Assembly: GCA_965243565.1 (NCBI GenBank)
Contig: OZ251571.1
Coordinates: forward strand, 1,550,001-1,614,000
Reading direction: 5' to 3'
Source of the DNA: CBDEVH01 sp965243565
Lineage (GTDB): Bacteria > Pseudomonadota > Gammaproteobacteria > Tethybacterales > Persebacteraceae
Length of the DNA: 64,000 bases
Positions 1-9,887 of the stretch are shown here, piece after piece (positions within the stretch are counted from its first letter, which is position 1; every line of letters starts with the position of its first letter). The translations under genes were made by a program, and so were the position numbers. The notes below the pieces were generated by a model. The model searched no databases, had not been told where the DNA came from, and saw nothing but the letters and a program-made list of their open reading frames with translations.

Positions 1-1
1 A

Positions 2-751
2 AGACGCGACCAATTATGGCAAGACAGCGTTACTTCACTACTGGCAGAAATAGCCAACCTTCGTGCTCGTATTGAGAACTTACAGCAAAACGGTATTGCT
101 TTAGCCGATTATATGGGACTGTCGGGCAAATTATTATTTGATACCACCGAAAAAGATACACTTGCTTACAACGCTCTTTTTGAATCCACCACCCGTGAAA
201 AAAAAGCGGCACAAATTATTGATTGGGTCTATCTACAATCAGCAGTGAGCGATTCAATTGAAAATAATTACCAAACTTTAAGCGATTACGGTATTAGGCG
301 TGCCATTCAAACTAAAACCATTCCCGTTAAAAATCCGGTGCGTGGCAAAAACTGGACAACCTCACGTTATGGCTATCGCCGCGATCCTTTCACCGGTCGC
401 AAAGCCTTTCATTCTGGCAATGATTACGCCGCCCGCCGTGGCACTCCTATCATTGCTGGTGCATCTGGCTTTGTTATTTATGCCGGACGGTTGGGCAATT
501 ATGGCAACGCCGTACAAATTTATCATGGCGATGGCATCTCAACCTTATATGGACACATGCATAAAATCAAAGCCAAAAAATGGTCATATGTTGACCTCGG
601 CGAGGTCATTGGTGAAGTTGGTTCAACCGGTCGGTCTTCGGGCCCGCACTTACACTATGAAGTACGTTTGAAAAATCGCAGCCAATCTATTCACCGAACC
701 ATTAAAAAACTAAACAAAGTAAGAAATATCAGTCAGGATAAAAAAGTATGA
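2..751 (+). CDS. M23-family metallopeptidase, 5'-truncated by window edge
   Basis: The reading frame is open from base 2, so the gene enters from the left and the visible ATG at 113 is internal. The C-terminal part is a LytM/M23 zinc peptidase domain: it has the HxxxD zinc motif in FHSGNDYAA, the HLHYE second zinc motif, and the family's GYRxDPFTG and YGHM segments. Such enzymes cut peptidoglycan cross-links in the periplasm or act as degenerate activators; here the zinc ligands are intact. It overlaps secA by 4 bases (ATGA). An M23 gene directly upstream of secA is a known gamma/beta-proteobacterial arrangement downstream of lpxC. Family call is firm; the substrate is not known. Confidence 0.9.
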   Translation, partial: RRDQLWQDSVTSLLAEIANLRARIENLQQNGIALADYMGLSGKLLFDTTEKDTLAYNALFESTTREKKAAQIIDWVYLQSAVSDSIENNYQTLSDYGIRRAIQTKTIPVKNPVRGKNWTTSRYGYRRDPFTGRKAFHSGNDYAARRGTPIIAGASGFVIYAGRLGNYGNAVQIYHGDGISTLYGHMHKIKAKKWSYVDLGEVIGEVGSTGRSSGPHLHYEVRLKNRSQSIHRTIKKLNKVRNISQDKKV

Positions 752-3486
752 GCTTAATTCAACGGATGATGTCCACCTTTTCTAATAACAACGAAAAATT
801 ATTAATACCGTATCGTAAAAAATTAATCGCCATTAACAACTGTGCGTCCAAATACAACGCCAGAACCGATGATGAGTTAAAAGCCGATTTCACACAAATA
901 AGAGAGCGTGTTAGCAACGGTGAAGACTGCAAGAACGTCCTCGTTGACACATTTGCCATTATTCGCGAAGCTTCTATGCGTACTTTAAAAATGCGCCATT
1001 TTGATGAACAATTATTGGGCGGTATGGCATTGTTTGACGGCAACATTGCCGAAATGAAAACAGGAGAAGGTAAAACACTGTCTGCTACTCTCCCCATTTG
1101 CCTAGAAGCGATGACTGGCAAAGGCGTGCATGTGGTAACAGTTAACGATTACCTCTCGCATCGTGATGCAGGTTGGATGGGCGATCTCTACCGCTTTTTG
1201 GGATTCAGTGTCGGCGTTAACGGCAGCCAAATGAAAGACGAAGTAAAAAGATTTGCTTATAATTGCGACATCACCTACGGCACCAACAACGAATTTGGCT
1301 TTGATTATCTGCGCGACAACATGCGCTACAACAAAATAGCCGGCGTTCAACGCCCACTCAATTTTGCCATTGTTGATGAGGTTGATTCTATTTTAATTGA
1401 CGAAGCACGAACACCGCTTATTATCTCTGGCGAAAGCAGCGAAAACATAACAATTTATAACGCTATTGCAAAAATCGCGACCCATTTTAAACAGGCACCA
1501 ACTGCCGACTCTAAAGGCGATTTTATTATGGACGAAAAATCGCGCAGTATCAATTTAACTGAATCAGGTTTTGAACACGCCGAAAAACTACTCTCTCAAG
1601 CCAAACTTATTCAAGAAGGTGAATCGCTTTATGCGCCCAACAATTTGCCATTGTTACACCATCTGGATGTCGCACTACGGGCATTGCATTTGTTTGTCAA
1701 AGACAAAGATTACGTGGTGCAAGACGACCAAATTATTATTGTAGACGAATTTACCGGCAGACTTATGCCCGGACGACGTTGGGGCGATAACCAACATCAA
1801 GCCGTTGAAGCAAAAGAAGGCACGACCATTCAAAAAGAAAACCAAACGCTCGCTTCTATATCGTTGCAAAATTATTTTCGTCTTTACGGCCGTGTTGCTG
1901 GTATGACAGGTACCGCCAAAACCGAAGCCGAAGAATTTAATTTTATCTACGGACTTAATGTTCTTGAAATTCCCACACACCAAAAAATGGTACGTAACGA
2001 CGAACTCGATAAAGTGTATCAAAACAAAGAAGCAAAAACACGTGCGATATTAAACGACATTATCGATTCCAACAAACGCGGACAACCCGTTTTGGTAGGC
2101 ACAACGTCTATTGAAGAATCCGAACGCCTATCACAAGAATTGACTCAAAATAATCTCGAACACAACGTGTTAAACGCCAAAAAACACGATAGCGAAGCAC
2201 GTATTATTTCGCAAGCAGGGACATCTCAAGCCATTACCATATCAACCAATATGGCTGGTCGTGGCACCGACATCGTTTTGGGTGGCAACATTAGCGACAA
2301 TATTAAATCTATTAATGATGATGAATCGCAAAGCGAGGAACAACGCGCACAACAAATTAAAAGTTTAAATGATGAATGGATTAATAAACACCAAACCGTA
2401 CTAGATGCAGGTGGCCTACGCGTTATTGGCACCGAACGCCATGAATCACGCCGTATTGATAACCAGCTACGCGGTCGTTCTGGACGACAAGGTGATGCTG
2501 GATCGAGTGTTTTTTATCTTTCATTTGAAGACAGCTTATTACGTATTTTTGCCACACGGCACATTACCGCCATGATGGATAAACTCAACATCGATGAAGA
2601 TGAGGCAATTGAAGCGAAAATGGTTTCTCGTACCATTGAAAACGCACAGCGTAAAGTCGAATCCCATCACTTTGATATTCGCCGTCAATTACTCGAATAC
2701 GATGATATTGCCAACGAACAACGTCGATTAATCTATCAACAGCGTGAAGACATTTTAAACACCGATGACATTGCCAACGTTGCCAAACAATTTAGATTAG
2801 AGCACATTGATTCACTATTTAATGAGCACATGTCAGTCAGCACACCCGAAGAAGATTGGCAAACCGAAATCCTACAAAATTTATTAATGCAAGAATATCG
2901 CATACAAAACGACTTAGTCAATCAAGTCGCCGAAAACAATACAGCAACAGCAGACTTCTTTTGTACCGCCATCAAAGAATCAGCAGAAAAGCACTTTGAA
3001 AATAAATTTGTCGGGGCAGAACGCGAGTATGTAGAAAACTTTATGCGCTCACTCATCTTAAATATCATCGATGACCATTGGCGTAACCATTTATTGGCGT
3101 TGGACAGTTTACGTTTGTCAATTGGTTTTCGGGGCATGGCACAAAAAAACCCCAAACAAGAATACAAGCGTGAGGCTTTTGAAATGTTCAGTCAATTGCT
3201 GTCCACCATGCAGTTTACTATTACAAAAGTCCTTTATTCAGTACGTATTGAGCTCGAAAAACCACCAGCACCGCCGGTGGCACCAACACCCGAACTAACA
3301 TACCTACACGAAACGCCAGCGGCACTAACAACCGAAAAAGCCCAACCAATATCCAGCAACACCGCTGCCCAAGACAAAGCTGTTGCGACTTCAACCATAC
3401 GCCGCGATAGCCCAAAAGTAAAACGTAACGACCCTTGCCCATGCGGTTCTGGCAAAAAATACAAACACTGTTGTGGCAAACTTTAA
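748..3486 (+). CDS. secA: Preprotein translocase ATPase SecA
   Basis: The 912-residue product is the motor that pushes unfolded secretory proteins through SecYEG. The Walker A motif GEGKT lies at residues 106-110 and a DEVD Walker B follows in AIVDEVDSILID. The NMAGRGTDI and GRSGRQGD helicase motifs are present, and the protein ends with the zinc and SecB-binding tail CPCGSGKKYKHCC (about 897-909). Length is normal for proteobacteria. The ATG overlaps the upstream peptidase stop, so the two genes are co-translated; tyrS starts 3 bases after the stop. A proline-rich linker of about 60 residues precedes the zinc tail. Confidence 0.98.
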   Translation: MSLIQRMMSTFSNNNEKLLIPYRKKLIAINNCASKYNARTDDELKADFTQIRERVSNGEDCKNVLVDTFAIIREASMRTLKMRHFDEQLLGGMALFDGNIAEMKTGEGKTLSATLPICLEAMTGKGVHVVTVNDYLSHRDAGWMGDLYRFLGFSVGVNGSQMKDEVKRFAYNCDITYGTNNEFGFDYLRDNMRYNKIAGVQRPLNFAIVDEVDSILIDEARTPLIISGESSENITIYNAIAKIATHFKQAPTADSKGDFIMDEKSRSINLTESGFEHAEKLLSQAKLIQEGESLYAPNNLPLLHHLDVALRALHLFVKDKDYVVQDDQIIIVDEFTGRLMPGRRWGDNQHQAVEAKEGTTIQKENQTLASISLQNYFRLYGRVAGMTGTAKTEAEEFNFIYGLNVLEIPTHQKMVRNDELDKVYQNKEAKTRAILNDIIDSNKRGQPVLVGTTSIEESERLSQELTQNNLEHNVLNAKKHDSEARIISQAGTSQAITISTNMAGRGTDIVLGGNISDNIKSINDDESQSEEQRAQQIKSLNDEWINKHQTVLDAGGLRVIGTERHESRRIDNQLRGRSGRQGDAGSSVFYLSFEDSLLRIFATRHITAMMDKLNIDEDEAIEAKMVSRTIENAQRKVESHHFDIRRQLLEYDDIANEQRRLIYQQREDILNTDDIANVAKQFRLEHIDSLFNEHMSVSTPEEDWQTEILQNLLMQEYRIQNDLVNQVAENNTATADFFCTAIKESAEKHFENKFVGAEREYVENFMRSLILNIIDDHWRNHLLALDSLRLSIGFRGMAQKNPKQEYKREAFEMFSQLLSTMQFTITKVLYSVRIELEKPPAPPVAPTPELTYLHETPAALTTEKAQPISSNTAAQDKAVATSTIRRDSPKVKRNDPCPCGSGKKYKHCCGKL

Positions 3487-3489
3487 GCA

Positions 3490-4695
3490 ATGAGCGACGT
3501 CCAAATACAATTACAACACCTTAGCCGAGGGGCAGACGAAATACTGCCCAAAGATGATTTTAATGAAAAAATAGCCAGCGGTAAAAAACTACGCATTAAA
3601 GTCGGCTTTGATCCAACCGCCCCCGATTTGCATTTAGGGCACACCGTCTTGATTCAAAAAATGCGACACTTTCAAGAATACGGGCATACGGTTATTTTTC
3701 TTATCGGTGATTTTACTGCCACTATTGGCGACCCAAGCGGACGAGACAATACCCGCCCACCATTAACAACAGAAAAAATTGAAGAAAACGCCACCACCTA
3801 CGCCGACCAAGTCTTTAAAATTCTCGACAAAGACAAAACCGAAGTACGGCGTAATTCGGAATGGTTTGGCTCAATGTCGGCATCGGACATCATTCGACTT
3901 GCCTCACGGTATACTGTCGCCCGTATGTTAGAACGCAATGATTTTTCAAAACGTTATCAGTCCAACCAATCCATTGCGATTCACGAGTTTCTTTATCCAT
4001 TGGTGCAAGGCTATGATTCTGTCATGCTAGAGGCAGATGTAGAGCTAGGTGGCACCGATCAAAAATTCAACCTCATGGTAGGCCGTGATTTACAACGTCA
4101 ATACAACAAAAGCGGACAATGTATCTTAACCATGCCACTACTCGAAGGCTTAGACGGCGTTCGTAAAATGTCCAAATCATACGGCAATCACATTGGTGTC
4201 GATGAAGCCGTCAATGATATATATGGCAAAATAATGTCGGTTTCGGATGATTTGATGTGGCGTTATTACTCACTGTTATCCAACCGCCCAATCACCTATA
4301 TTGCCGATATGCAAACCAGCGTTAATGCCGGCAGTAACCCCATGACATTTAAAAAAGAATTGGCTTTTGAACTATGCAAACGCTATCACGGCTTAACCGC
4401 TGCCCAAACAGCAGCAGAAGTTTTTTCTCGACGCTCTGTTAAAGGTGAATTACCCGAAGATATTCCCGAGCATACCTTGAAAATTGACGATGCCGCACCG
4501 CCTTTATTTTTTATACTAAAGACCATCGGCTTGGTCACCACATCCAGTGAAGGCAAACGCCTTATTGGACAAGGGGCAGTTAAAATTGATGGTGAAACCA
4601 TTCGTGATGAAAAGTATTTATTACCAATCGAAAAAACCATCACCATCCAAAGCGGCAAAAGACGCTTTGCGCGACTCACCCTCGAAAAAAAATAA
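3490..4695 (+). CDS. tyrS: Tyrosyl-tRNA synthetase
   Basis: Class I aminoacyl-tRNA synthetase charging tRNA-Tyr. The HIGH motif is HLGH in DLHLGHTVL, the KMSKS loop is intact in RKMSKSYGN, and a C-terminal S4-like RNA-binding region (RLIGQGAVKIDG) closes the 401-residue protein. The HLGHTVLIQKM variant is, as I recall, the TyrZ-like clade common in betaproteobacteria rather than the 424-residue E. coli form. The gene starts 3 bases after the secA stop with almost no Shine-Dalgarno sequence, so it probably depends on secA translation. Confidence 0.97.
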   Translation: MSDVQIQLQHLSRGADEILPKDDFNEKIASGKKLRIKVGFDPTAPDLHLGHTVLIQKMRHFQEYGHTVIFLIGDFTATIGDPSGRDNTRPPLTTEKIEENATTYADQVFKILDKDKTEVRRNSEWFGSMSASDIIRLASRYTVARMLERNDFSKRYQSNQSIAIHEFLYPLVQGYDSVMLEADVELGGTDQKFNLMVGRDLQRQYNKSGQCILTMPLLEGLDGVRKMSKSYGNHIGVDEAVNDIYGKIMSVSDDLMWRYYSLLSNRPITYIADMQTSVNAGSNPMTFKKELAFELCKRYHGLTAAQTAAEVFSRRSVKGELPEDIPEHTLKIDDAAPPLFFILKTIGLVTTSSEGKRLIGQGAVKIDGETIRDEKYLLPIEKTITIQSGKRRFARLTLEKK

Positions 4696-4794
4696 TAGCA
4701 ATTAATGCTGTGTTGGCTGAAATTGCGACCTGAAATTGCAACAACGCAATCAACAGTAAAAAATAGTAAATAACGACCAAATGTAATCAATGTG

Positions 4795-4803
4795 TGGCAT
4801 AAT
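4795..4803 (+). promoter_or_regulatory. Possible extended -10 for the Rieske operon
   Basis: The 153-base gap between tyrS and the Rieske gene contains TGG followed by CATAAT, an extended -10 match, about 45 bases before the start codon. No good -35 element is visible. The rest of the gap shows nothing convincing, including no terminator hairpin for tyrS. Confidence 0.35.
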
Positions 4804-4848
4804 TTATTTGCAATAAAATAGCCACTCTTTACCATTTGAAACAATGCC

Positions 4849-6072
4849 ATGAAAACAGCCCAATCACGTTATTTAGAAGAATCCACCTACGCCAATACGC
4901 GCTTACCCACCGAAGAAGCAAAAACCATTGACCCGAATGCTTATACCAGTAATGAATTTTTTGACTTAGAAAAAAAACAAGTCTTTCAACGTAACTGGGT
5001 CGTGGCTGGTCCCGCCGACCGCGTGCATGATACCGGCGAGATTATGATTGCCGAAGTCGGTGGGCAGTCAATCATAATAACGCGAGATGAAAACAAAGAA
5101 TTGCGGGCTTTTTACAATGTTTGCCGTCATCGTGGCACCCGCTTATGTCAGGGCAACGGCTCCGTTAAAAAACACATTATCTGCCCATATCACGGGTGGG
5201 GTTACAACCTAAAAGGCGAATGTATTGGCACTCCTTTATTTGATAAAGGGGCAAATCGCCGTACCATTGAAATACACGACATGTCACATCTACGCGATTT
5301 TGATAAAAAAGATTACGGGCTGTTTCCCGTGCGTGTTGAACAATGGGGCATGTTGATATTCGTCTGCCTCGACGACACCGCACCATCATTGCTTGAAGTC
5401 GTGGGTGACTTACCTGCTCGTCTTCGAAATTTTCGTCTGGATGAATGGCGTGTATTGGGCGAGCGCAGCTACGATATTAACTGTAATTGGAAATTGCTAT
5501 TTGAAAACGCAATCGAATACTACCACTTGCCGTGGGTACACCCTCGCCTCGCTAAAACCTCTCGCGTAGCCGACCATCACCGTTGGCAAGGCGATGGTAT
5601 GTATTGCGGTATTTGCACTTCCCCCGTTACTGGTACGGATGATTCCGGCTGGCTTACCATGCGCAATATTTCTGGACTCACCGACCAACAAAACGTCAGT
5701 GGCTACTTTTTTGGGCTTTTCCCCAATGTCATTATTTTTATCATGCCGAGCCACGCTTTTATTATTAACGCCCAACCAATCTCACCCACTCAAACCGTAG
5801 AGACTGCATGGCTAATGAGTCATAACGAATGTGTTGATGAAATGTCGGATATTGCCATTAACGAAGTAATGGAATTTTGGGATGAAGTCAATAAAGAAGA
5901 CGTTGGTATTTGTGAAAAAGTACAACAAGGGCTGACTGCCAATCCTTACCAAGGGGGACGCATGTGTTATCATTTTGAAGAACCCGTACACCGTTTTCAA
6001 AACATGATTATCGATGCGATGGTTGGTCGTCGCCACATTCCCAAAGGGGATTCTGTGCAAAAAATTGCCTGA
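4849..6072 (+). CDS. Rieske non-heme iron oxygenase, probably for a quaternary amine
   Basis: The 407-residue protein has a Rieske [2Fe-2S] site (Cys92, His94, Cys112, His115) and a mononuclear iron site in ENAIEYYHLPWVH (His226, His231). The residue bridging the two centres, Asp in most ring hydroxylases, is Glu223 here. From memory, carnitine oxygenase CntA uses Glu at this place. An aldehyde dehydrogenase follows 22 bases later, which fits oxygenases that release an aldehyde: choline monooxygenase (betaine aldehyde) or CntA (malic semialdehyde plus trimethylamine). Glycine betaine demethylation is a third possibility. No reductase partner gene is present in the window. The oxygenase class is certain; the substrate is inferred. 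Confidence 0.8.
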   Translation: MKTAQSRYLEESTYANTRLPTEEAKTIDPNAYTSNEFFDLEKKQVFQRNWVVAGPADRVHDTGEIMIAEVGGQSIIITRDENKELRAFYNVCRHRGTRLCQGNGSVKKHIICPYHGWGYNLKGECIGTPLFDKGANRRTIEIHDMSHLRDFDKKDYGLFPVRVEQWGMLIFVCLDDTAPSLLEVVGDLPARLRNFRLDEWRVLGERSYDINCNWKLLFENAIEYYHLPWVHPRLAKTSRVADHHRWQGDGMYCGICTSPVTGTDDSGWLTMRNISGLTDQQNVSGYFFGLFPNVIIFIMPSHAFIINAQPISPTQTVETAWLMSHNECVDEMSDIAINEVMEFWDEVNKEDVGICEKVQQGLTANPYQGGRMCYHFEEPVHRFQNMIIDAMVGRRHIPKGDSVQKIA

Positions 6073-6094
6073 TTTTTTAACGAAAGATAAAATA

Positions 6095-7531
6095 ATGCAA
6101 AATAAACTCTTTATTAATAACCAATGGGTACAACCCGATGGCTGTGATTTTCTGACCAACATTAACCCTGCCGATGAATCCGTTATTGGGGAGGTGGTCT
6201 GTGCCACTGCCAACGAAGTAGATGCCGCCGTTAGTGCTGCCAGACAAGCCTTTGTTGGTGCATGGCGACAAACGACGCCATGGGACAGAGGGCGTTTATT
6301 GATGAAAATTGCACAAACCATTAGCGACAATGTGAAATCACTTGCCTATATCGAAATGCTCGAAACCGGCAAACCACGTGCCGCAGCCGAAGCTGCTGTT
6401 TTAGGCACTGCCCGCTATTTTGAGTTTTATGCTGGTGTTGCCGATAAAATTCAAGGCAGCAGTATTCCTTTGGGTGAGGGCTATCTCGACTTTACCTTGC
6501 GCGAGCCTTTGGGCGTTACCGCCCATATACTGCCGTGGAATGTACCGCTTAATATGTTGGCACGAGGCATTGCCCCAGCGTTGGCAGCAGGTTGTACCGC
6601 TGTCGTTAAACCAGCCGAACAAACCCCACACGGGGCATTGGCATTGGCAGAACTCTTTTTGCAAGTAGGCTTACCCGCTGGCGTTGTTAATATCGTTAAT
6701 GGCTCGGGCAAAACCGTTGGTGCTAGCCTAGCGGCACACCCTGGCATTGACGGCTTAACCTTTACTGGTTCTGTTGATACCGGTCGCATTGTTATGCGGG
6801 CTTGTGCAGAACATATTAAGCCAGTGGTATTAGAGCTGGGGGGGAAATCTCCCATTTTGGTATTTGAAGATGCCGACCCTACTATGGTTGCCACCGAAGC
6901 CGCTAAAGGCATTTATTCTAATACCGGACAATATTGCGATGCCGGTTCGCGCTTGGTAATGAGTAAAAAATTACATGATGACGTTATCGAACAACTCGTT
7001 AATAAAAGCCAAGCCTTATCGATTGGCCAGCCCACTGACAACCCAAATATGGGTCCGTTAATATCTGCCGAACAACACAAACGCGTGATGTCGTATATTC
7101 AACGCGGACAAGACGATGGTGCCACCATTGCCTGTGGAGGAAAACGCCCTATCAGTCAAGACAAAGGTTATTTTGTCGAACCAACCATATTTACGCAAGT
7201 CGATGCCAATGCAGCCATTGCCCAAGAAGAAATTTTTGGTCCTGTTCTTTCTGTCATTAATTTTGAAGACGAAGACGAAGCCCTTGCCATTGCCAATGGC
7301 ACCGAATTTGGTTTGGCGGCTGGTATCTTTACCAAAGATATCGACCGTGCACTACGTCTAACCAAAAAACTAGACGCTGGCACTATTTATGTTAATGAAT
7401 ATTTTTCGGGCGAAATGGCATCGCCTTTTGGTGGCGTTAAAAAAAGCGGTATCGGACGCGAACGCGGCTTAGAAACACTCGAAAATTACACACGAATAAA
7501 AAATGTTGTTATTCGCATACAAGGTGACTGA
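6095..7531 (+). CDS. NAD(P)-dependent aldehyde dehydrogenase
   Basis: A 478-residue aldehyde dehydrogenase with Asn149, Glu247 (LELGGKSP) and nucleophile Cys281 (GQYCDAGSR). I chose the ATG at 6095, 22 bases after the Rieske stop, because the family fold begins at NKLFINNQWV; an upstream ATG at 6014 would lie inside the Rieske gene. Sequence style resembles betaine-aldehyde and related semialdehyde dehydrogenases. As the likely second gene of a two-gene operon it probably oxidises the aldehyde made by the Rieske enzyme (betaine aldehyde, malic semialdehyde or formaldehyde), an inference from position alone. Confidence 0.92.
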   Translation: MQNKLFINNQWVQPDGCDFLTNINPADESVIGEVVCATANEVDAAVSAARQAFVGAWRQTTPWDRGRLLMKIAQTISDNVKSLAYIEMLETGKPRAAAEAAVLGTARYFEFYAGVADKIQGSSIPLGEGYLDFTLREPLGVTAHILPWNVPLNMLARGIAPALAAGCTAVVKPAEQTPHGALALAELFLQVGLPAGVVNIVNGSGKTVGASLAAHPGIDGLTFTGSVDTGRIVMRACAEHIKPVVLELGGKSPILVFEDADPTMVATEAAKGIYSNTGQYCDAGSRLVMSKKLHDDVIEQLVNKSQALSIGQPTDNPNMGPLISAEQHKRVMSYIQRGQDDGATIACGGKRPISQDKGYFVEPTIFTQVDANAAIAQEEIFGPVLSVINFEDEDEALAIANGTEFGLAAGIFTKDIDRALRLTKKLDAGTIYVNEYFSGEMASPFGGVKKSGIGRERGLETLENYTRIKNVVIRIQGD

Positions 7532-7545
7532 ACTACCATTTTAGT

Positions 7546-8574
7546 TTAATCCATAAATCCTTCTAATACATTAACGGTATTAATGCCGATTTCTTTCACG
7601 GCATAACCACCTTCCATTACAAATACAGTCGGCAGTCCAAGTTGTGCAATATCACGACCGTAATCTATAAAATCATCACTGTGTAATTTAAAAAACGAAA
7701 TCGGATCGTCTTTATACGTATCAACGCCCAACGACACTACCACCGCACAAGGTGCATAGCTGGCGATTCGTGCCAATGCTTGTTGCAATGCCTGTCGCCA
7801 CACACCAAACGGAGTATTCGGTGGCAACGGATAGTTTTGGTTATAATCTGTGCCAACACCCACACCTGTTTCATCGGCATACCCTAAAAAATACGGAAAC
7901 GAATCCAAAGGGTCGCCATGAATAGAAAGAAACAGCACATCATCGCGGTTATAAAAAATCTCTTGAGTGCCATTGCCATGATGAAAATCAACATCCAATA
8001 TTGCCACCCGCTTGGCACCACCATCCAATAAACGTTGAGCAGAAATAGCCGCATTATTAAAAAAGCAATAACCACCAAACATATCGGTGGCAGCATGATG
8101 TCCGGGCGGACGACACAAGGCAAAAGCACTCCGTGCCCCGGCTTGTACTATGTCGGTGGCAGTGGCAGCAACAGCGGCAGAAGCACACGCCGCCTCAAAA
8201 GTCCCATCACTAATTGAAGTTTCACCTGCCAATGCGTAATAACCGATTCGCCCATCGATTTCTCTTGGTTCAACCAATCGCGGCATTGCCCGTGAGGGCC
8301 AGCACGTTGTTATTGCCTCACCTTTATAGCCAGCGGTTTGCCATTGTTGCCAACATTCCTCCATAAACTGCACATAATTGGCACGGTGCACCGACAGCAA
8401 TAATTCTTTTGAATACGTTTTAGGGGCAAGCATTGTACCAATGCCACGTTCCAAACATCGCTCGCGAATAATCTCAACCCGTGATGGGCATTCAAAAGGT
8501 GCAACCAACTCTCCCCCGCATAACTCTGTTTTTGAATCTCGCCTTTTATGTTCGTCCGTATAAATAAAATCCAT
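7546..8574 (-). CDS. Histone-deacetylase-fold amidohydrolase
   Basis: A zinc hydrolase of the arginase/deacetylase superfamily (342 residues). The tandem His motif RPPGHHA, the zinc-binding DVDFHHGNGT and the GCYFFNNAA-type segment (here GGYCFFNNAA) are present. Bacterial members deacetylate acetylpolyamines or other N-acetyl amines. The ATG at 8574 is preferred over a GTG at 8583 because an AAGGAG Shine-Dalgarno sequence sits 8 bases before the ATG and runs into the GTG. It converges with the aldehyde dehydrogenase (14-base gap) and diverges from the tmpA-like gene. A ureohydrolase at 13.8 kb could share a polyamine theme, but nothing shows the two act together. Confidence 0.85.
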   Translation of the reverse strand: MDFIYTDEHKRRDSKTELCGGELVAPFECPSRVEIIRERCLERGIGTMLAPKTYSKELLLSVHRANYVQFMEECWQQWQTAGYKGEAITTCWPSRAMPRLVEPREIDGRIGYYALAGETSISDGTFEAACASAAVAATATDIVQAGARSAFALCRPPGHHAATDMFGGYCFFNNAAISAQRLLDGGAKRVAILDVDFHHGNGTQEIFYNRDDVLFLSIHGDPLDSFPYFLGYADETGVGVGTDYNQNYPLPPNTPFGVWRQALQQALARIASYAPCAVVVSLGVDTYKDDPISFFKLHSDDFIDYGRDIAQLGLPTVFVMEGGYAVKEIGINTVNVLEGFMD

Positions 8575-8722
8575 AGTAAGCACTCCTTTTTTTATGTATT
8601 ATTATAAACAATCCAGCACACTTATTTTTTAAAATGAATTGCCCACCAGTGAATAACACTACCAATTAATTTTATTCACAATGCCTATGAATCCGATAAA
8701 TATTTGACATTAATCTATTTTT

Positions 8723-8751
8723 TTGACACAATCAGGTTATCATCGTATTAA
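8723..8751 (+). promoter_or_regulatory. Sigma-70 promoter of the tmpA-like/tmpB-like unit
   Basis: TTGACA at 8723-8728, a 17-base spacer and TATTAA at 8746-8751. Transcription would start near 8758, about 20 bases before the ATG at 8779. A second TTGACA lies at 8704-8709. The near-consensus -35 is unusual here, where most visible promoters are extended -10 only. Confidence 0.6.
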
Positions 8752-8778
8752 ACAAAATAATGCACTAAGATAATCCAT

Positions 8779-9885
8779 ATGCAAACCATCAATCGTGTTA
8801 CCGTTTTACAAAATAAAAAAATTGTTGAAGTCGCATGGGACGATGGAAGCCTCCACCGCTTTTATGTGCAATGGCTGCGAGACAACTGTCCATGCCAGCA
8901 ATGTCGTCATCCCACTGGGCAAAAATTAACCAATATTGGTGATTTTTCTGCTGATATTAGCGTGCAATCTGCCACTAACAACAACGCTCATATTGACGTT
9001 TGTTTTGCCCCCGATGGTCATCTTGCCACCTTTGATGCAACATGGTTGTCTAATTTTTCTGCCGAACAAACCTTGCCGGCTATTACCGTATGGGACACCA
9101 CCACATTAACCCCAAGCGATGTTACCCGCACTTATACCGATGTTATTGCCAATAATACCGCCCTTGCCGAGTGGCTGGGTTTGGTTACACGTTATGGCTG
9201 TGGCATATTACAAGCAACACCAACCAAAACCGAAACCGTCTGCACCATCGCAGAGCTCTTTGGGCATGTTCGCGAAACCAACTACGGTCGGTATTTTGAT
9301 GTGCAATCGGTGGTTAACCCCAACAACCTTGCCTACACTGGATTAGGGTTATCAGTGCATACCGACAACCCGTATCGCGATCCACCGCCTAGCCTCCAAT
9401 TATTACATTGTTTGCAAAATTCTGCTGATGGTGGTGACAGTATTTTGGTGGATGGTTTTATGGCAGCAAAAGTATTGGCAGACGAAAATATCGAGCATTG
9501 GCAGATGTTGTCTCGCCACACGGTCCCTTTTCGTTTTTCTGATACGCATGCCGACTTACGCAGTCGCTTGCCTATTTTAGACGTTAACGCCGAAGGCAAT
9601 TTAATTGCGGTTAACTATAATAACCGCTCTATTCGCACCATTGACATCGCCAACGATATACACCCCACTTACTACGAGGCGTATCGACACTTCTCGGAAA
9701 TATTGCAACGCCCTGAATTAAACATGCAGTTTAAAATGGGTGGTGGCGATTTATTTATTGTGGACAATCGCCGCGTATTACACGGGCGTACCGGTTTTTC
9801 GGGCAATGGTGGGCGACATTTACAAGGCTGTTATGCCGACCGCGATGCCTTACATTCAAAATACAGATTGTTATCAGGAGGGTAA
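8779..9885 (+). CDS. TmpA-like 2-oxoglutarate/Fe(II) oxygenase (butyrobetaine hydroxylase family)
   Basis: A 368-residue protein of the gamma-butyrobetaine hydroxylase family. The N-terminal domain has the zinc set Cys37, Cys39, Cys42 (NCPCQQC) with His81 matching the fourth ligand of human BBOX1. The TauD-like domain carries the facial triad His194-x-Asp196 and His335. On family alone it would be called carnitine biosynthesis. The next gene, however, begins 3 bases downstream and encodes a PhnZ/TmpB-type diiron oxygenase. In that pairing TmpA hydroxylates the carbon next to phosphorus of 2-trimethylaminoethylphosphonate (Rajakovich and colleagues, recalled). TmpA-like function is therefore the better guess; substrate is unproven. 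Confidence 0.8.
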   Translation: MQTINRVTVLQNKKIVEVAWDDGSLHRFYVQWLRDNCPCQQCRHPTGQKLTNIGDFSADISVQSATNNNAHIDVCFAPDGHLATFDATWLSNFSAEQTLPAITVWDTTTLTPSDVTRTYTDVIANNTALAEWLGLVTRYGCGILQATPTKTETVCTIAELFGHVRETNYGRYFDVQSVVNPNNLAYTGLGLSVHTDNPYRDPPPSLQLLHCLQNSADGGDSILVDGFMAAKVLADENIEHWQMLSRHTVPFRFSDTHADLRSRLPILDVNAEGNLIAVNYNNRSIRTIDIANDIHPTYYEAYRHFSEILQRPELNMQFKMGGGDLFIVDNRRVLHGRTGFSGNGGRHLQGCYADRDALHSKYRLLSGG

Positions 9886-9887
9886 TT

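Noticed and set aside
4696..4848. tyrS terminator or riboswitch in the gap
   Set aside because: Two similar GAAATTGC stretches are present but no stable hairpin followed by a T run.
8779..9885. Direct annotation as carnitine-producing butyrobetaine hydroxylase
   Set aside because: The co-translated PhnZ/TmpB-type gene makes a phosphonate substrate more likely; the family name alone is not decisive.
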